Notes: a model not told the origin generated them from the letters alone. Positions 34,209 to 48,727 are shown, numbered from the stretch's first letter. The stretch is 63,213 nucleotides of DNA from Mycobacterium sp. 852002-10029_SCH5224772 (GCF_001667315.1 NZ_LZHT01000053.1:1-63213), one strand, 5' to 3'. Numbers and translations: made by a program.

Positions 34209-35328
34209 GCAGTAAGGCGCTGTTGGTGCTCGAAGACGGCCGCGTCTTCACCGGCACCCCGTTCGGCAAGATCGGCCAAACATTGGGAGAGGCGGTGTTT
34301 TCCACCGGCATGTCCGGCTATCAGGAAACGCTGACGGACCCCAGTTACCACCGGCAGATCGTGGTGGCGACCGCGCCGCAGATCGGCAACACCGGCTGGA
34401 ACGGCGAGGACGCCGAGAGCCGCGGCGACAAGATCTGGGTGGCGGGCTACGCGGTGCGCGATCCCTCGCCGCGCGCGTCCAACTGGCGCGCCACCGGAAC
34501 CCTGGAGGACGAGCTCGTCCGCCAGCACGTCGTGGGCATCGCCGGCATCGACACCCGGGCGGTGGTTCGGCATCTGCGCACCCGCGGTTCGATGAAGGCA
34601 GGGGTGTTCTCCGGGGACGCGCTCGCCGACTCAGACGAACTGTTGCAGCGGGTACGGGGGCAGCACTCCATGCTGGGTGCCGACCTGGCCGGCGAGGTCA
34701 GCACGCCGGACACCTACGTCGTGGAACCTGAAGGGCCACCCCGGTTCACGGTGGCCGCGCTGGACCTGGGCATCAAGACCAACACGCCGCGCAATTTCGC
34801 GCGCCGCGGCATCCGCAGCCACGTGCTGGCGTCGTCGGCGACCTACGAGCAGATCGCCGACATCAAGCCGGACGGCGTGTTCTTGTCCAACGGCCCGGGT
34901 GACCCCGCCACCGCCGACCACATCGTGGCGGTCACCCGTGCGGTGCTGGGCGCCGGAATCCCGTTGTTCGGCATCTGTTTCGGCAATCAGATCCTGGGCC
35001 GGGCGCTGGGCCTGGCCACCTACAAGATGGTGTTCGGTCACCGCGGCATCAACATCCCGGTGATCGACCACGCGACCGGGCGGGTGGCGGTGACCGCGCA
35101 AAATCACGGCTTCGCGCTCGAGGGGGAGGCCGGCCAGTCCTTCGACACGCCATTCGGCCAAGCGATGGTCAGCCACACCTGCGCCAACGACGGAGTGGTC
35201 GAGGGCGTCAAACTCGCCGACGGGCGGGCGTTTTCGGTTCAATACCATCCAGAGGCCGCCGCCGGCCCACACGACGCGAATTACCTGTTCGACCAATTCG
35301 TCGAGTTGATGGCAGGGGAGGGCCGCTG

Positions 35329-35329
<1 letters not shown>
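34205..35329 (+). CDS. carA: Carbamoyl-phosphate synthase small subunit
   Basis: The glutamine amidotransferase subunit supplying ammonia to CarB. It has 374 residues. The N-terminal domain carries [17 protein letters not shown]. The class I amidotransferase nucleophile Cys is in [11 protein letters not shown], and the His/Glu pair is in [12 protein letters not shown]. Starts with GTG. It overlaps carB by one base (TGATG). Confidence 0.97.
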
Positions 35330-38690
<3,361 letters not shown>

Positions 38691-38694
<4 letters not shown>

Positions 38695-39515
38695 CCGGCT
38701 TCGGGGTCCGGCTGGCCGGCGCGAAAGCCGAACGGGGGCCGCTGTGCGTGGGCATCGACCCCCATCCCGAGCTGCTGCGGGCGTGGGGCCTGCCCACGAA
38801 CGCCGACGGGCTGTCGGCGTTCTGCGACATCTGCATCGAGGCGTTCTCCGGCTTCGCCGTCGTCAAACCCCAGGTCGCGTTCTTCGAGGCCTACGGCGCC
38901 GCCGGATACGCGGTGCTGGAACGCGCCATCGCGGTCCTGCAGTCCGCCGGGGTGCTGGTGCTGGCCGACGCCAAGCGCGGTGACATCGGCACCACGATGG
39001 CCGCCTACGCCGCCGCCTGGGCGGGTGATTCGCCGCTGGCCGCCGACGCGGTGACGGCCACGCCGTACCTGGGGTTCGGGTCGCTGCGGCCGCTGCTGGA
39101 AACCGCGGCCGCGCACGACCGGGGGGTGTTCGTGCTGGCGGCCACCTCCAACCCGGAGGGCGCGACCGTGCAGCGCGCCGCCTTCGACGGCCGCACGGTG
39201 GCCCAGTTGGTCGTCGACCAGGCGGCGGTGATCAATCGGTCCGCGATCCCGTCCGGGCCGGGATATGTCGGCGTCGTCGTGGGCGCGACGGTGCTGCAGG
39301 CGCCCGATCTCAGCGCCCTGGGCGGCCCGGTGCTGGTGCCCGGGCTCGGCGTCCAGGGCGGGCGACCCGAGGCGCTCGCCGGGCTGGGCGGGGCGGAGCC
39401 GGGGCAGCTGCTGCCCGCGGTGGCACGCGAGGTGTTGCGGGCCGGGCCGGGGGTGACGGAGTTGCGCGGGGCGGCCGAACGGATGCTGGACGCCGTCGCC
39501 TACTTGGCGGTGTGA
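38691..39515 (+). CDS. pyrF: Orotidine 5'-phosphate decarboxylase (type 2)
   Basis: The final UMP-forming enzyme, 274 residues, of the longer actinobacterial type. The catalytic Asp/Lys/Asp set is in [22 protein letters not shown] opens the barrel, and [13 protein letters not shown] holds the phosphate site. GTG start in an overlap with carB. It is the last gene of the pyr operon. pyrD is not in the window. Confidence 0.96.
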
Positions 39516-39532
39516 GCTAGACGGTATGCGGC

Positions 39533-39588
39533 GACCCGCTGCGCCCGGCTACGAGCCGTAGTGGCGACCCGCCGCGCTTGCGATCGCC
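39533..39588. repeat. Short dispersed repeat after pyrF
   Basis: It contains GACCCGCTGCGCC (39533-39545), a second near copy GACCCGCCGCGC, and CGCTTGCGATCGCC (39575-39588). The words match the repeat after pepQ (14501-14540). Confidence 0.45.
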
Positions 39589-39611
39589 ACGGCCGCGCTG
39601 GCGATCGCCGC

Positions 39612-40034
39612 CTAGTCCGACGCCAGCGCCGTATTGGGCTGGGCGGTTTCGACGATGACGGTGGTGGCCTTGACGACGGCCACCGCGACGCTGCCGGGGC
39701 GCAGCTGCAACTCCTCGGCGGCCTCGGTGCTCATCAGCGAAACGACGGTGAACGGGCCGCACTGCATCTCCACCTGGGTCATCACCTTGTCGCTGACCAC
39801 CGAGGTGACCAGACCGACGAAGCGATTGCGGGCCGAGCTGCCGATGCTGAGCGGGTCGGCCGGCGGCGCGGGCGCGTTGGTGCGGGAGAAGTGGGCAAGA
39901 TCCTCGCTGGCGATCACCTTGCGACCGGCGGCGTCGTGACTGACCTCCAAGGTGCCCTGGTTGATCCAGCGCCGCACGGTGTCATCGCTGACGCCGAGCA
40001 GCTCAGCCGCCTGGCGAATTCGCAGGTTGGACAC
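39612..40034 (-). CDS. HTH-Mop (TOBE) molybdate-type binding protein
   Basis: A 140-residue protein. An N-terminal MerR/excisionase-like helix-turn-helix (IRQAAELLGVSDDTVRRWINQGTL) is joined to a C-terminal Mop/TOBE domain (RNRFVGLVTSVVSDKVMTQVEM and AVVKATTVIVE), a fold that binds molybdate or tungstate. It is likely a small Mo-responsive regulator or storage protein. GTG 40034 (VSNLRIRQA) is supported by a TACGAT box six bases upstream. No Mo-cofactor genes are nearby. Convergent to pyrF. Confidence 0.85.
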   Translation of the reverse strand: MSNLRIRQAAELLGVSDDTVRRWINQGTLEVSHDAAGRKVIASEDLAHFSRTNAPAPPADPLSIGSSARNRFVGLVTSVVSDKVMTQVEMQCGPFTVVSLMSTEAAEELQLRPGSVAVAVVKATTVIVETAQPNTALASD

Positions 40035-40040
40035 GCCCCG

Positions 40041-40046
40041 ATCGTA
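40041..40046 (-). promoter_or_regulatory. Candidate -10 box (TACGAT) of Mop gene
   Basis: TACGAT on the minus strand, six bases before GTG 40034. This fits a leaderless transcript. Confidence 0.45.
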
Positions 40047-40724
40047 TCTGATCGCGGACCGCGGATTAGCTGAACCGCAGCCCGGCGCGGCCGCTTTTCC
40101 GCAGGTACGGGGCTGTTCGACAGACGATCCCGTGCCTGCGAACGAACGACGATCGTGGGCGCGAATCCGCGGACCCGAGGCGTGGATTCGCGGCGCGCCG
40201 GTGCACCCCGGCTCGCGGCCCCGATTCGCGGGCGCTCGTGGCGCCCGGCGTCGCGGACCCGGGCCCGCCACAGCCCCGCCGGGCCCGGTGCACCCGCCGC
40301 GGCCAGCGGGGCGGCGGCGCTGGCCTGCCCTTTGGCCGGCGAACGCGACACGCGCGACACGCCGCGACGAATCCGTGATCCCTCGCACCGACCCCGATCG
40401 GTGCGCGCCGGCGCATTTGCAAACGGCGCCGTCACCGCACCCGCCGCCGGCCGGGTCGATAAAACCCCTGGTAGAAGGCTCAGGAGCGGGCGAAAGCGGC
40501 CGCGCCAAAGCCGCCGGAAGGGCGTCGAGGCGGGCGTCGTCGGCGCCGTCTGGCGGGCAGCTTTGGCGGGACACGCGCCGTTGCATGCTGGGAGTTTGCC
40601 CCGTTTAGCAGGGGGGCGGGTTAGATTTCGTCAGGAGGCCTGAGTACGGTCGTCTCCGCTGGCAGAAGAACCGGCGAGACAAAATGAGATCGATTGAAAT
40701 TGATTGATCAGATACGGAGGAATC
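40047..40724. other. Long intergenic region upstream of mihF
   Basis: About 680 bases with no recognised gene. The first ~550 bases are very GC-rich. Arg/Ala-rich frames on both strands look like chance. A strong hairpin lies at 40160-40192, and a short CGCGACACG direct repeat follows. The last ~120 bases are distinctly AT-richer (ATTGA repeats near 40690-40705) and should hold the mihF promoter. An ACGGAGGA ribosome site precedes the GTG. Confidence 0.6.
40160..40192. other. Strong hairpin, 12-bp stem
   Basis: CGCGAATCCGCG (40160-40171) pairs with CGTGGATTCGCG (40181-40192) around a 9-base loop, including one G-T pair. It lies ~125 bases outside the Mop gene start. Confidence 0.5.
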
Positions 40725-41039
40725 GTGGCCCTTCCCCAGTTGACCGACGAGCAGCGCGCGGCCGCGTTGGAGAAGGCGGCTGCCGCACGTCGAGCACGAG
40801 CAGAGCTCAAGGACCGGCTGAAGCGTGGCGGCACCAACCTCACCCAGGTGCTCAAGGACGCCGAGACCAACGAAGTCCTGGGCAAAATGAAGGTTTCTGC
40901 GCTTCTCGAGGCGTTGCCTAAGGTCGGCAAGGTCAAGGCGCAGGAAATCATGACCGAGCTGGAGATCGCCCCCACCCGCCGCCTGCGCGGTCTCGGCGAT
41001 CGTCAGCGCAAGGCCCTGCTGGAAAAGTTCGGCTCCTAA
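40725..41039 (+). CDS. mihF: Mycobacterial integration host factor
   Basis: A 104-residue nucleoid-associated DNA-binding protein of the mIHF family (Rv1388), required for phage L5 integration and for chromosome architecture. It is unrelated to E. coli IHF. An N-terminal basic helix ([21 protein letters not shown]) and a helix-two-turn-helix with [23 protein letters not shown] match the family. GTG 40725 ([15 protein letters not shown]) gives the short conserved form with ACGGAGGA just upstream. Confidence 0.96.
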   Translation: MALPQLTDEQRAAALEKAAAARRARAELKDRLKRGGTNLTQVLKDAETNEVLGKMKVSALLEALPKVGKVKAQEIMTELEIAPTRRLRGLGDRQRKALLEKFGS

Positions 41040-41042
41040 CCC

Positions 41043-41086
41043 GCCCGCCGACGATGCAGGCCGAACGGCCTGTGGAGACGGCGGGC
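41043..41086 (+). terminator. Two-tier hairpin after mihF
   Basis: Outer stem GCCCGCCG (41043-41050)/CGGCGGGC (41079-41086) encloses a second stem CAGGCC/GGCCTG with a GAAC loop. It starts three bases after the mihF stop. There is no U-tract, which is usual for mycobacterial terminators. Confidence 0.6.
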
Positions 41087-41127
41087 AACCCGACGCGAGC
41101 CGTGGGCGCACCTGTCCGGGAGCGCCT

Positions 41128-41799
41128 TTGAGCGCCGGCGGGGGACCGGACATCCAGCACGGGACACGTCCCGAACCATCGCGTGACGGACGTGTGGTCG
41201 TGCTGTCCGGTCCCTCAGCGGTCGGCAAGTCGACGGTGGTCCGGTGCCTGCGCGAGCGGGTCCCGGACCTGCATTTCAGCGTCTCCGCCACCACGCGGGC
41301 GCCGCGGCCCGGCGAGGTCGACGGCGTCGACTACCACTTCGTCAGCCCCGCCCGCTTCCAGCAGCTCATCGACGAGGGCGCCCTGCTGGAGTGGGCCGAA
41401 ATCCACGCGGGACTGCACCGCTCGGGGACCCTGGCCGAGCCGGTTCGGGCCGCCACCGCCCGCGGATTCCCGGTCCTGATCGAGGTCGACCTGGCCGGCG
41501 CCAGGGCCGTGAAGAAGGCGATGCCCGAGGCCCTGACGGTGTTTTTGGCGCCGCCCAGCTGGGAGGACTTGGAGGCCAGGCTGGTCGGCCGCGGCACCGA
41601 GACCGCGGAGGTCATGCAGCGGCGCCTGGAAACCGCGCGCACCGAAATGGCGGCCCGAGACGACTTCGACCGGGTGGTCGTCAACCGTCGATTGGAGTCT
41701 GCGTGCGCTGAATTGGTATCCTTGCTGGTGGGAACTGCACCGGACCGGCATGACCCGGCTGGCCAGACCAGAAGTCAGACCACATCCAATCAAGATTGA
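41128..41799 (+). CDS. gmk: Guanylate kinase
   Basis: Phosphorylates GMP to GDP. It has 223 residues. P-loop [11 protein letters not shown], then [19 protein letters not shown] for GMP binding and [17 protein letters not shown] follow. The TTG start at 41128 (MSAGGGPD) matches the start position of the M. tuberculosis protein. The ~15 residues after the last conserved segment are a variable tail. The next gene is rpoZ, as in many bacteria. Confidence 0.95.
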   Translation: MSAGGGPDIQHGTRPEPSRDGRVVVLSGPSAVGKSTVVRCLRERVPDLHFSVSATTRAPRPGEVDGVDYHFVSPARFQQLIDEGALLEWAEIHAGLHRSGTLAEPVRAATARGFPVLIEVDLAGARAVKKAMPEALTVFLAPPSWEDLEARLVGRGTETAEVMQRRLETARTEMAARDDFDRVVVNRRLESACAELVSLLVGTAPDRHDPAGQTRSQTTSNQD

Positions 41800-41863
41800 G
41801 CACCGAACTTTCAGCGGCTATCAGGCCGTTTGGTCCTCTAGTCCGCCAAGGAGATTGACCTCA

Positions 41864-42190
41864 GTGACTATTCCGCAGTCCGACTCGGCGCTGGCCGCCG
41901 TCCCCGACCGGTTCGATCCTGCCGCCGGGGGACAGGGCGCATACGACACCCCGCTGGGTATCACCAACCCGCCCATCGACGAGCTGCTCGACCGCGTCTC
42001 GAGCAAGTACGCCCTGGTTATCTACGCGGCCAAGCGGGCCCGTCAGATCAACGATTACTACAACCAGCTCGGTGAGGGCATCCTCGAGTACGTGGGGCCG
42101 CTGGTCGAGCCGGGGCTGCAGGAAAAGCCGCTCTCTATCGCGCTCCGCGAGATTCACAGCGACCTCCTCGAGCACACCGAGGGCGAGTAA
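41864..42190 (+). CDS. rpoZ: RNA polymerase omega subunit
   Basis: A 108-residue subunit that stabilises beta-prime. The mycobacterial core [20 protein letters not shown] and [16 protein letters not shown] is intact, with the ending [11 protein letters not shown] 41864 ([15 protein letters not shown]) is preceded by CAAGGAGA. It lies between gmk and coaBC. Confidence 0.97.
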   Translation: MTIPQSDSALAAVPDRFDPAAGGQGAYDTPLGITNPPIDELLDRVSSKYALVIYAAKRARQINDYYNQLGEGILEYVGPLVEPGLQEKPLSIALREIHSDLLEHTEGE

Positions 42191-42211
42191 CAGGGCCGGG
42201 CCGGGCGCGCT

Positions 42212-43474
42212 GTGGACCGCAAGCGGACCCCCAAACGAGTCGTAGTCGGCGTCTCCGGCGGCATCGCCGCCTACAAGGCGTGCACCGTCGTCCGTCAGCT
42301 GTCCGAGGCCGGTCATTCGGTCCGGGTCATTCCCACCGAGTCCGCGTTGCGCTTCGTCGGGGCGGCCACTTTTGAGGCGCTCTCCGGCCAGCCGGTGCAC
42401 ACCGGCGTCTTCAACGACGTGCCCGAGGTTCCGCATGTCCAGCTCGGCAAGCAGGCGGACCTGGTCGTGGTGGCCCCGGCCACCGCGGATCTGCTGGCCC
42501 GCGCGGTACACGGCCGGGCCGACGATCTGCTGACCGCCACCCTGCTCACGGCGCGCTGCCCGGTGCTGTTCGCGCCGGCGATGCACACCGAGATGTGGTT
42601 GCACCCGGCCACCGTCGACAACGTGGCCACGTTGCGCCGCCGGGGTGCCGTGGTGCTCGAGCCCGCCGCCGGGCGGCTCACCGGGACGGACAGCGGGTCG
42701 GGCCGGCTGCCCGAAGCCGAGGAGATCACCACCCTGGCCCACCTGCTGCTGGAGCGCCACGACGCGCTCCCTTACGACCTCGCCGGCTGCAAGATGCTGG
42801 TCACCGCCGGCGGCACCCGCGAACCGGTCGACCCGGTGCGCTTCATCGGCAACCGCAGCTCCGGCAAACAGGGCTACGCGGTGGCGCGGGTGGCGGCCCA
42901 GCGCGGGGCCGAGGTCACCCTGATCGCGGGGCACACCGCGGGGCTGATCGATCCCGCCGGCGTCGAGGTGGTCCACATCAGCTCAGCGGCCCAGCTGGGC
43001 GACGCGGTGTCCAAACGCGCCCCCGAGGCCGACGTGCTGGTGATGGCCGCCGCGGTCGCCGACTTCCGGCCCGCGCACGTTGCCGCCGCCAAGATCAAAA
43101 AAGGCGCCTCAGAAGACACCGCGCCCCCGACGATCGAGCTGGTGCGCAACGACGACGTGCTGGCCGGGGCGGTGCGTGCCCGGGCGCACGGGCAGCTGCC
43201 CAACATGCGCGCGATCGTGGGCTTCGCCGCCGAGACCGGCGACGCCAACGGGGACGTGCTGTTTCACGCCCGCGCCAAGCTGCAGCGCAAGGGCTGCGAT
43301 CTGCTGGTGGTCAACGCCGTGGGCGAGGGGCGCGCGTTCGAAGTGGACAGCAACGACGGCTGGCTGCTGGCCTCCGACGGCACCGAGTCGGCGCTACAGC
43401 ACGGCTCCAAGACATTGATGGCCAGTCGTATCGTGGACGCGATCGCCGCGTTCCTGCACGGGGACAGCGGGTAA
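42212..43474 (+). CDS. coaBC: Bifunctional phosphopantothenoylcysteine synthetase/decarboxylase
   Basis: Two steps of CoA synthesis. CoaC (residues ~10-185) is the flavoprotein decarboxylase: GVSGGIAAYKA, the catalytic His in VPHVQLGKQADL, and PAMHTEMW. CoaB (~190-420) is the CTP-dependent synthetase: VTAGGTREPVDPVRFIGNRSSGKQG and AAAVADFRP. GTG start at 42212. It has 420 residues, a normal length. Confidence 0.97.
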   Translation: MDRKRTPKRVVVGVSGGIAAYKACTVVRQLSEAGHSVRVIPTESALRFVGAATFEALSGQPVHTGVFNDVPEVPHVQLGKQADLVVVAPATADLLARAVHGRADDLLTATLLTARCPVLFAPAMHTEMWLHPATVDNVATLRRRGAVVLEPAAGRLTGTDSGSGRLPEAEEITTLAHLLLERHDALPYDLAGCKMLVTAGGTREPVDPVRFIGNRSSGKQGYAVARVAAQRGAEVTLIAGHTAGLIDPAGVEVVHISSAAQLGDAVSKRAPEADVLVMAAAVADFRPAHVAAAKIKKGASEDTAPPTIELVRNDDVLAGAVRARAHGQLPNMRAIVGFAAETGDANGDVLFHARAKLQRKGCDLLVVNAVGEGRAFEVDSNDGWLLASDGTESALQHGSKTLMASRIVDAIAAFLHGDSG

Positions 43475-43532
43475 GACGGTCGACTTCTCCTCGGGACCGG
43501 GACGGGGTGCCGGCCGGGCTGATGCGGGCCGA

Positions 43533-43538
43533 TATAAT
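43533..43538 (+). promoter_or_regulatory. Consensus -10 box (TATAAT) of metK
   Basis: A perfect TATAAT 30 bases before the metK ATG, with GGAAGG before the start. The resulting leader of about 24 bases is too short for a SAM riboswitch. Confidence 0.65.
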
Positions 43539-43568
43539 TCGGTTGACTAACTATTTGGAAGGATTGGC

Positions 43569-44780
<1,212 letters not shown>

Positions 44781-44785
44781 CGTTG

Positions 44786-44805
44786 CGCGCGGTCTACATC
44801 GCGCG
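44786..44805 (+). terminator. Candidate hairpin after metK
   Basis: CGCGCG (44786-44791) and CGCGCG (44800-44805) pair around an 8-base loop, five bases after the metK stop. No U-tract. The stem is short, so this is weak. Confidence 0.3.
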
Positions 44806-44838
44806 AGCGAACGTGACTGCAGTGTCAGGTTCGGCGCG

Positions 44839-45405
44839 TCACCGGCCCGGGGCCGGGTGGTCGGAATCGAGCGCGGGCAACCCGTCGATGCTGCGCCGGT
44901 TGCGGCTGATCAGCCGCGCGTAGGCCTCGTCGGTCGCCTTGTGGTGATGCGCGTCGAGCACCGGTCGTTCGTCGACGAGCTCGTAGTAGGGCACTGCGAA
45001 TCCGCAGGCGTCGGCGATCCGCTCCACATCGACCACGATGATGGCGCGGACGCCCGCGCGCCGGACGTCGAAATGCCCTATGAGATCGGCGAATTCGGCA
45101 TCATCGGGCCGGATCGCCCGCCCGGTTCCGAACAGGCGCAGGATCCGCGAGGTGCGGGTGAACGAGCAGAACATGACGGTGATGCGGCCGTTGTCGCGCA
45201 AATGGGCGATCGTCTCGACACCGCTGCCGAACAGATCCAGGTAGGCGACGGTGTGTTCGTCGAGCACCGCGAACGTATCGCAATATCCCTTGGGGGACAG
45301 GTTGATTCGCCCTCCCTCGGAGGGGGCGGTGGCGACGAAGAACACGGCCTGTTCGCGGATGAAGTCGCGCAGCGACGCGTCGATACTCGGGAATTCCTTC
45401 GCCAC
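44839..45405 (-). CDS. Pyridoxamine 5'-phosphate oxidase-fold protein
   Basis: A 188-residue split-barrel flavin- or F420-binding protein. FVATAPSEGGRINLSPKGY is the typical strand-loop that holds cofactor phosphate, and GSGVETIAHLRDNGRITVMFC follows. It fits the group that binds FMN or F420 with unknown substrates. It has 16 bases to the stop of the upstream monooxygenase gene on the same strand, so cotranscription is likely. Confidence 0.85.
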   Translation of the reverse strand: MAKEFPSIDASLRDFIREQAVFFVATAPSEGGRINLSPKGYCDTFAVLDEHTVAYLDLFGSGVETIAHLRDNGRITVMFCSFTRTSRILRLFGTGRAIRPDDAEFADLIGHFDVRRAGVRAIIVVDVERIADACGFAVPYYELVDERPVLDAHHHKATDEAYARLISRNRRSIDGLPALDSDHPAPGR

Positions 45406-45421
45406 GTGTGCAGCGTAGCCG

Positions 45422-46912
45422 CTAGCCGGTGAAGCGGTAGTCGTCCAAATCGAAGCGCCGACTGCGCCAGTACACCTCCGGGGTGGTGCCCGGCCGCAGT
45501 GGCACGTCGCCGTTCTTGTCGAAGTAGTAGCTGTTGGCCAGCTGGCAGCTGTCCTGCCAGAAGATCTGCCGGTGCCGTCGGCGCATCATCTCGGCGAAGT
45601 AGCGATCGTTGGCTTCCTGGCGCACCTCGACGCGCGCCGCCCCGAGGCGCTCGGCCCGCTTGAGGCACCGGACGATGTGATGGGTCTGCGCCTCGATGAG
45701 CGCGAAATACGAAGAGCCTACGTAACCGTACGGGCCGAACACGGTGAACAGGTTGGGGAAACCCGGCACGGTGACACCCTCGTAGGCCTGCAAGCGGTGC
45801 TCGTCCCAGAACCGGCTCAACGACTTCCCGCCGCTTCCGGTGACCGCGAACGTGGGCACGTTGTCGGGGTCCATCACCTTGAAGCCGGTCGCCAGGATCA
45901 GCACGTCGATGTCGTGGGTTTCGCCGTCGGTGGTGGCCACCGCGTCGGGCGTGATCTTGTCGATCGGTTCGGTGACCAGCCGCACGTTGTCGCGGTTGAA
46001 GGTGGCCAGGTAGCCGTTGTGGAAGCCGGGGCGCTTACAGCCGACGGCGTAGCGCGGGGTGAGCTGCTCGCGCACCGCCGGGTCGCGGACCTGCCGCCGC
46101 AGATAAGACCGTCCCAGCGAGGCCATCCTCTTGGCCAGTGGGATCACCGTGAAATAGTGCGCGGAGATCGGGAAGGTGAGTTCCACGTAGGCCTGGCTGA
46201 GCAGCCGCTGCAGCACCTTGCCGCCGGGAATGCGCATCGCCCAGCGCGCGGGCGCCGGCAGCGGGACGTCCAGCTTCGGGAAACACCAGATCGGCGTGCG
46301 CTGAAACACGGTGAGCGAAGCGACAACTGGCGCGATCTCGGGGATCACCTGCACGGCCGAGGCGCCGGTGCCGATCACCGCGACGCGCTTACCGCTCAGA
46401 TCCTGGCCGTGATCCCACCGCGCGGTGTGCATGGTGATGCCGGCGAACGAGTCCACACCGTCGATGTCGGGCAGGTTCGGCACCGTCAACACGCCGCAGG
46501 CGCTGACCAAAAATCTCGCCGTGATCTCGCCTGCCGGGTCGGTCTGGACCCGCCACAGGCCGCGCTCGTCGTCGAACTCGGCCGTTTGGACCTTGGTGTT
46601 GAACCGGATCCGCGAGCGGATGCCGTATTTGTCGGCGCAGTGTTCGGCGTAGGCCTTGAGTTCGCGGCCCGGTGCGTAGGTGCGCGACCAGTGCCGGCTC
46701 TGCTCGAAGGAGAACTGGTAGGAGAACGACGGAATGTCGACGGCGATACCGGGATAGGTGTTCCAGTGCCAGGTGCCGCCGACTCCGTCGCCAGCTTCGA
46801 GCACCAGGTAATCGGGCAGCCCTGCCTTATCGAGGTTGATGGCGGCGCCGATGCCGGAGAATCCCGCGCCGATGATCAGCGTGTGGTAGTCGGGGGTTTC
46901 TGCTGGGTTCAT
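45422..46912 (-). CDS. Flavin-containing (Baeyer-Villiger type) monooxygenase
   Basis: A 496-residue FAD/NADPH monooxygenase of the Rv1393c type. FAD site GAGFSGIGAAINL is at residues ~15-27, followed by GGTWHWNTYPG. The Baeyer-Villiger fingerprint FAGITMHTARWDH (an F-x-G-x3-H-x3-W pattern) is present, and the NADPH site is VIGTGASAVQVIPEI. The likely substrate is a ketone or a lipid-derived carbonyl, but this cannot be read out. It is upstream of the PNPOx-like gene and downstream of the esterase gene on the same strand. Confidence 0.92.
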   Translation of the reverse strand: MNPAETPDYHTLIIGAGFSGIGAAINLDKAGLPDYLVLEAGDGVGGTWHWNTYPGIAVDIPSFSYQFSFEQSRHWSRTYAPGRELKAYAEHCADKYGIRSRIRFNTKVQTAEFDDERGLWRVQTDPAGEITARFLVSACGVLTVPNLPDIDGVDSFAGITMHTARWDHGQDLSGKRVAVIGTGASAVQVIPEIAPVVASLTVFQRTPIWCFPKLDVPLPAPARWAMRIPGGKVLQRLLSQAYVELTFPISAHYFTVIPLAKRMASLGRSYLRRQVRDPAVREQLTPRYAVGCKRPGFHNGYLATFNRDNVRLVTEPIDKITPDAVATTDGETHDIDVLILATGFKVMDPDNVPTFAVTGSGGKSLSRFWDEHRLQAYEGVTVPGFPNLFTVFGPYGYVGSSYFALIEAQTHHIVRCLKRAERLGAARVEVRQEANDRYFAEMMRRRHRQIFWQDSCQLANSYYFDKNGDVPLRPGTTPEVYWRSRRFDLDDYRFTG

Positions 46913-46983
46913 CGGTGCCCGCCTACGGATGCGTGCAGCCGGGCGAAGGTGCGCTCCGTCATGAAATCACCGTACGCCCGGCC

Positions 46984-47958
46984 TCAGCGCTGCAGGGCGG
47001 TTCGCAACGCCGCCAGTCCGCGCTCCATCGCGGCGGTGGCGGCGGGCACCACGCCGGCATAGCCCAGGTAGCCGTGCACCATGGTCTCGGCGTTGTGCAC
47101 CTCGGCGGTCACGCCGGCGGCGGCCAGCAGTTCGCCGTATCGGATGCCGTCGTCGCGCAGTGGGTCATAGCCGGCGACGCCGATGTAGGCCGGCGCCACG
47201 TTGCTCAGGTCTTTCGCGCGCCCGGGCGCCAGGCCCGGCGGCGGATCGGACAGGTCCGCGTCGCGCGCATACCAGCGGGAGAACTCGGCGACGGCCTTGA
47301 CGTCGAGGATCGGCGCGGCCGCGTTTTCGCTGAACGACGGCAGCGACGCGTCCCACATGGTCGACGGATACCACAACAGTTGGAACCTGACGGGCGGTCC
47401 GCCGCTGTCCCGGGCCCGTTGCGCCATCACGGCGGCGATGGTGCCGCCGGCCGAATCCCCGGCGACGGCGATCCGGCTCGGGTCGCCCTGCAGGTCGGCG
47501 GCGTTCTCGGCGACCCAAAGCGTTGCGGCCCAAGCGTCTTCGACGGCCCCGGGGTAGGGGTGTTCGGGGGCCAGCCGGTAGTCGACCGACACCACGATCG
47601 CGTCGGCGCCGACGGCATGCTGGCGGGCCGTGCCGTCGTGGGTGTCGAGATCGCCGATGACGAAGCCGCCGCCGTGGAAATACAGCACGACGGGCGCCGC
47701 GGCGCTTCCCGGCCTACCGTCGGAATGGCTTGGCGGCCAATAAATCCGGACCGCGACCGAACCCGCGGGGCCCGCAATCGTACGGTCCTCGACCCGCAAC
47801 TCGGGATGCAACGGCCTGCGCGGCAGGTCGCGGAACCGCTGCCGCGCCGCGTCGACGCCGTCCTCGGTGGATAGCCGGAAGGGAACCGCATCCAGTACCT
47901 TCTGCAGGATGGGGTCGATCGCAGGTTTCTCGTCGGCTGTGTTGTCCAAGCTGGGCAT
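46984..47958 (-). CDS. lipH: Alpha/beta-hydrolase carboxylesterase of the HSL family
   Basis: A 324-residue esterase (LipH/Rv1399c-like). The oxyanion motif HGGGF is at residues 95-99 and the nucleophile is S169 in GDSAGG. The acid and base fall in the region GYDPLRDDG and the [10 protein letters not shown] segment. It hydrolyses short-chain esters. No signal peptide. The ATG at 47958 overlaps the divergent ATG of the next gene within one CATG. Confidence 0.9.
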   Translation of the reverse strand: MPSLDNTADEKPAIDPILQKVLDAVPFRLSTEDGVDAARQRFRDLPRRPLHPELRVEDRTIAGPAGSVAVRIYWPPSHSDGRPGSAAAPVVLYFHGGGFVIGDLDTHDGTARQHAVGADAIVVSVDYRLAPEHPYPGAVEDAWAATLWVAENAADLQGDPSRIAVAGDSAGGTIAAVMAQRARDSGGPPVRFQLLWYPSTMWDASLPSFSENAAAPILDVKAVAEFSRWYARDADLSDPPPGLAPGRAKDLSNVAPAYIGVAGYDPLRDDGIRYGELLAAAGVTAEVHNAETMVHGYLGYAGVVPAATAAMERGLAALRTALQR

Positions 47959-48727
47959 GGACGTACCGTACGCACCTCGCCTGGTCGCCGGCGCCTGGGT
48001 GGTGGCCGGCTGGGTGGCCCTCGGCTACGGCATCTACCTGACCGTGCTGGCGCTGCGCTCCCCGCCGGGAATGGAGCTGACCGGGCACTGGGTGTTGCAG
48101 CCGGCGTTCAAGGCCTCGATGGCATTTCTGCTGATGCTGGCCGCGGCGGGGCACGCAGATGTTCGCGAGCGGCGGTGGCTGATGCCGGCGCTACTGCTGT
48201 CGGCCGTCGGCGACTGGGTGCTCGCGATCCCGTGGTGGACGCTGTCTTTCGTGGTCGGTCTGGCCGCATTCCTGTTGGCGCACTTGTGTTTTATCGCGGC
48301 CCTGCTGCCGCTGGTTCCGCCGTTGTCGTTGTCATCGCAAGGCGAGCGGCCGTCGACGCCGCGCATCGCCGCGGTGGCCCTGATGTGTGCGGCGTCGATC
48401 GCCTTGCTGGCGTGGTTCTGGCCGCACCTGGGCCAGGACCAGCTGACGCTGCCGGTGACGGTCTACATCGTGGTGCTGACCGCCATGGTGTGCACGGCGC
48501 TGCTGGCGAAGCTGCCGACGATCTGGACGGCGGTGGGGGCGCTGTGTTTCGCGGCCTCGGACTCGATGATCGCCATCAGCCGCTTCATCCTGGGCAACGA
48601 GGCGCTGGCCGTGCCGATCTGGTGGTCGTACGCGGCGGCCCAGATCCTGATCACGGCGGGGTTCTTCTTCGGCCGCGAGATTTTCGCCCAGGACGCCGGG
48701 GCCGCGCCGGCTCCCGCCGAAGGCTGA
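47957..48727 (+). CDS. YhhN-family membrane protein (lysoplasmalogenase-like)
   Basis: A 256-residue, about eight-helix protein of the YhhN/TMEM86 family (Rv1401 type). Animal members cleave the vinyl-ether bond of lysoplasmalogens. The acidic residue in [12 protein letters not shown] and the late [10 protein letters not shown] segment are conserved-type positions. ATG 47957 ([12 protein letters not shown]) is the likely start. An upstream in-frame extension to 47867 lies inside the opposite esterase gene and is not favoured. Confidence 0.82.
   Translation: MDVPYAPRLVAGAWVVAGWVALGYGIYLTVLALRSPPGMELTGHWVLQPAFKASMAFLLMLAAAGHADVRERRWLMPALLLSAVGDWVLAIPWWTLSFVVGLAAFLLAHLCFIAALLPLVPPLSLSSQGERPSTPRIAAVALMCAASIALLAWFWPHLGQDQLTLPVTVYIVVLTAMVCTALLAKLPTIWTAVGALCFAASDSMIAISRFILGNEALAVPIWWSYAAAQILITAGFFFGREIFAQDAGAAPAPAEG

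Noticed and set aside
39952..40643. Arg/Ala/Pro-rich frames on the plus strand before mihF
   Set aside because: They overlap the Mop gene and its promoter, show no homology and have the composition of random high-GC DNA.
43475..43568. SAM riboswitch before metK
   Set aside because: The consensus TATAAT leaves a leader of about 24 bases, too short for any known SAM aptamer.
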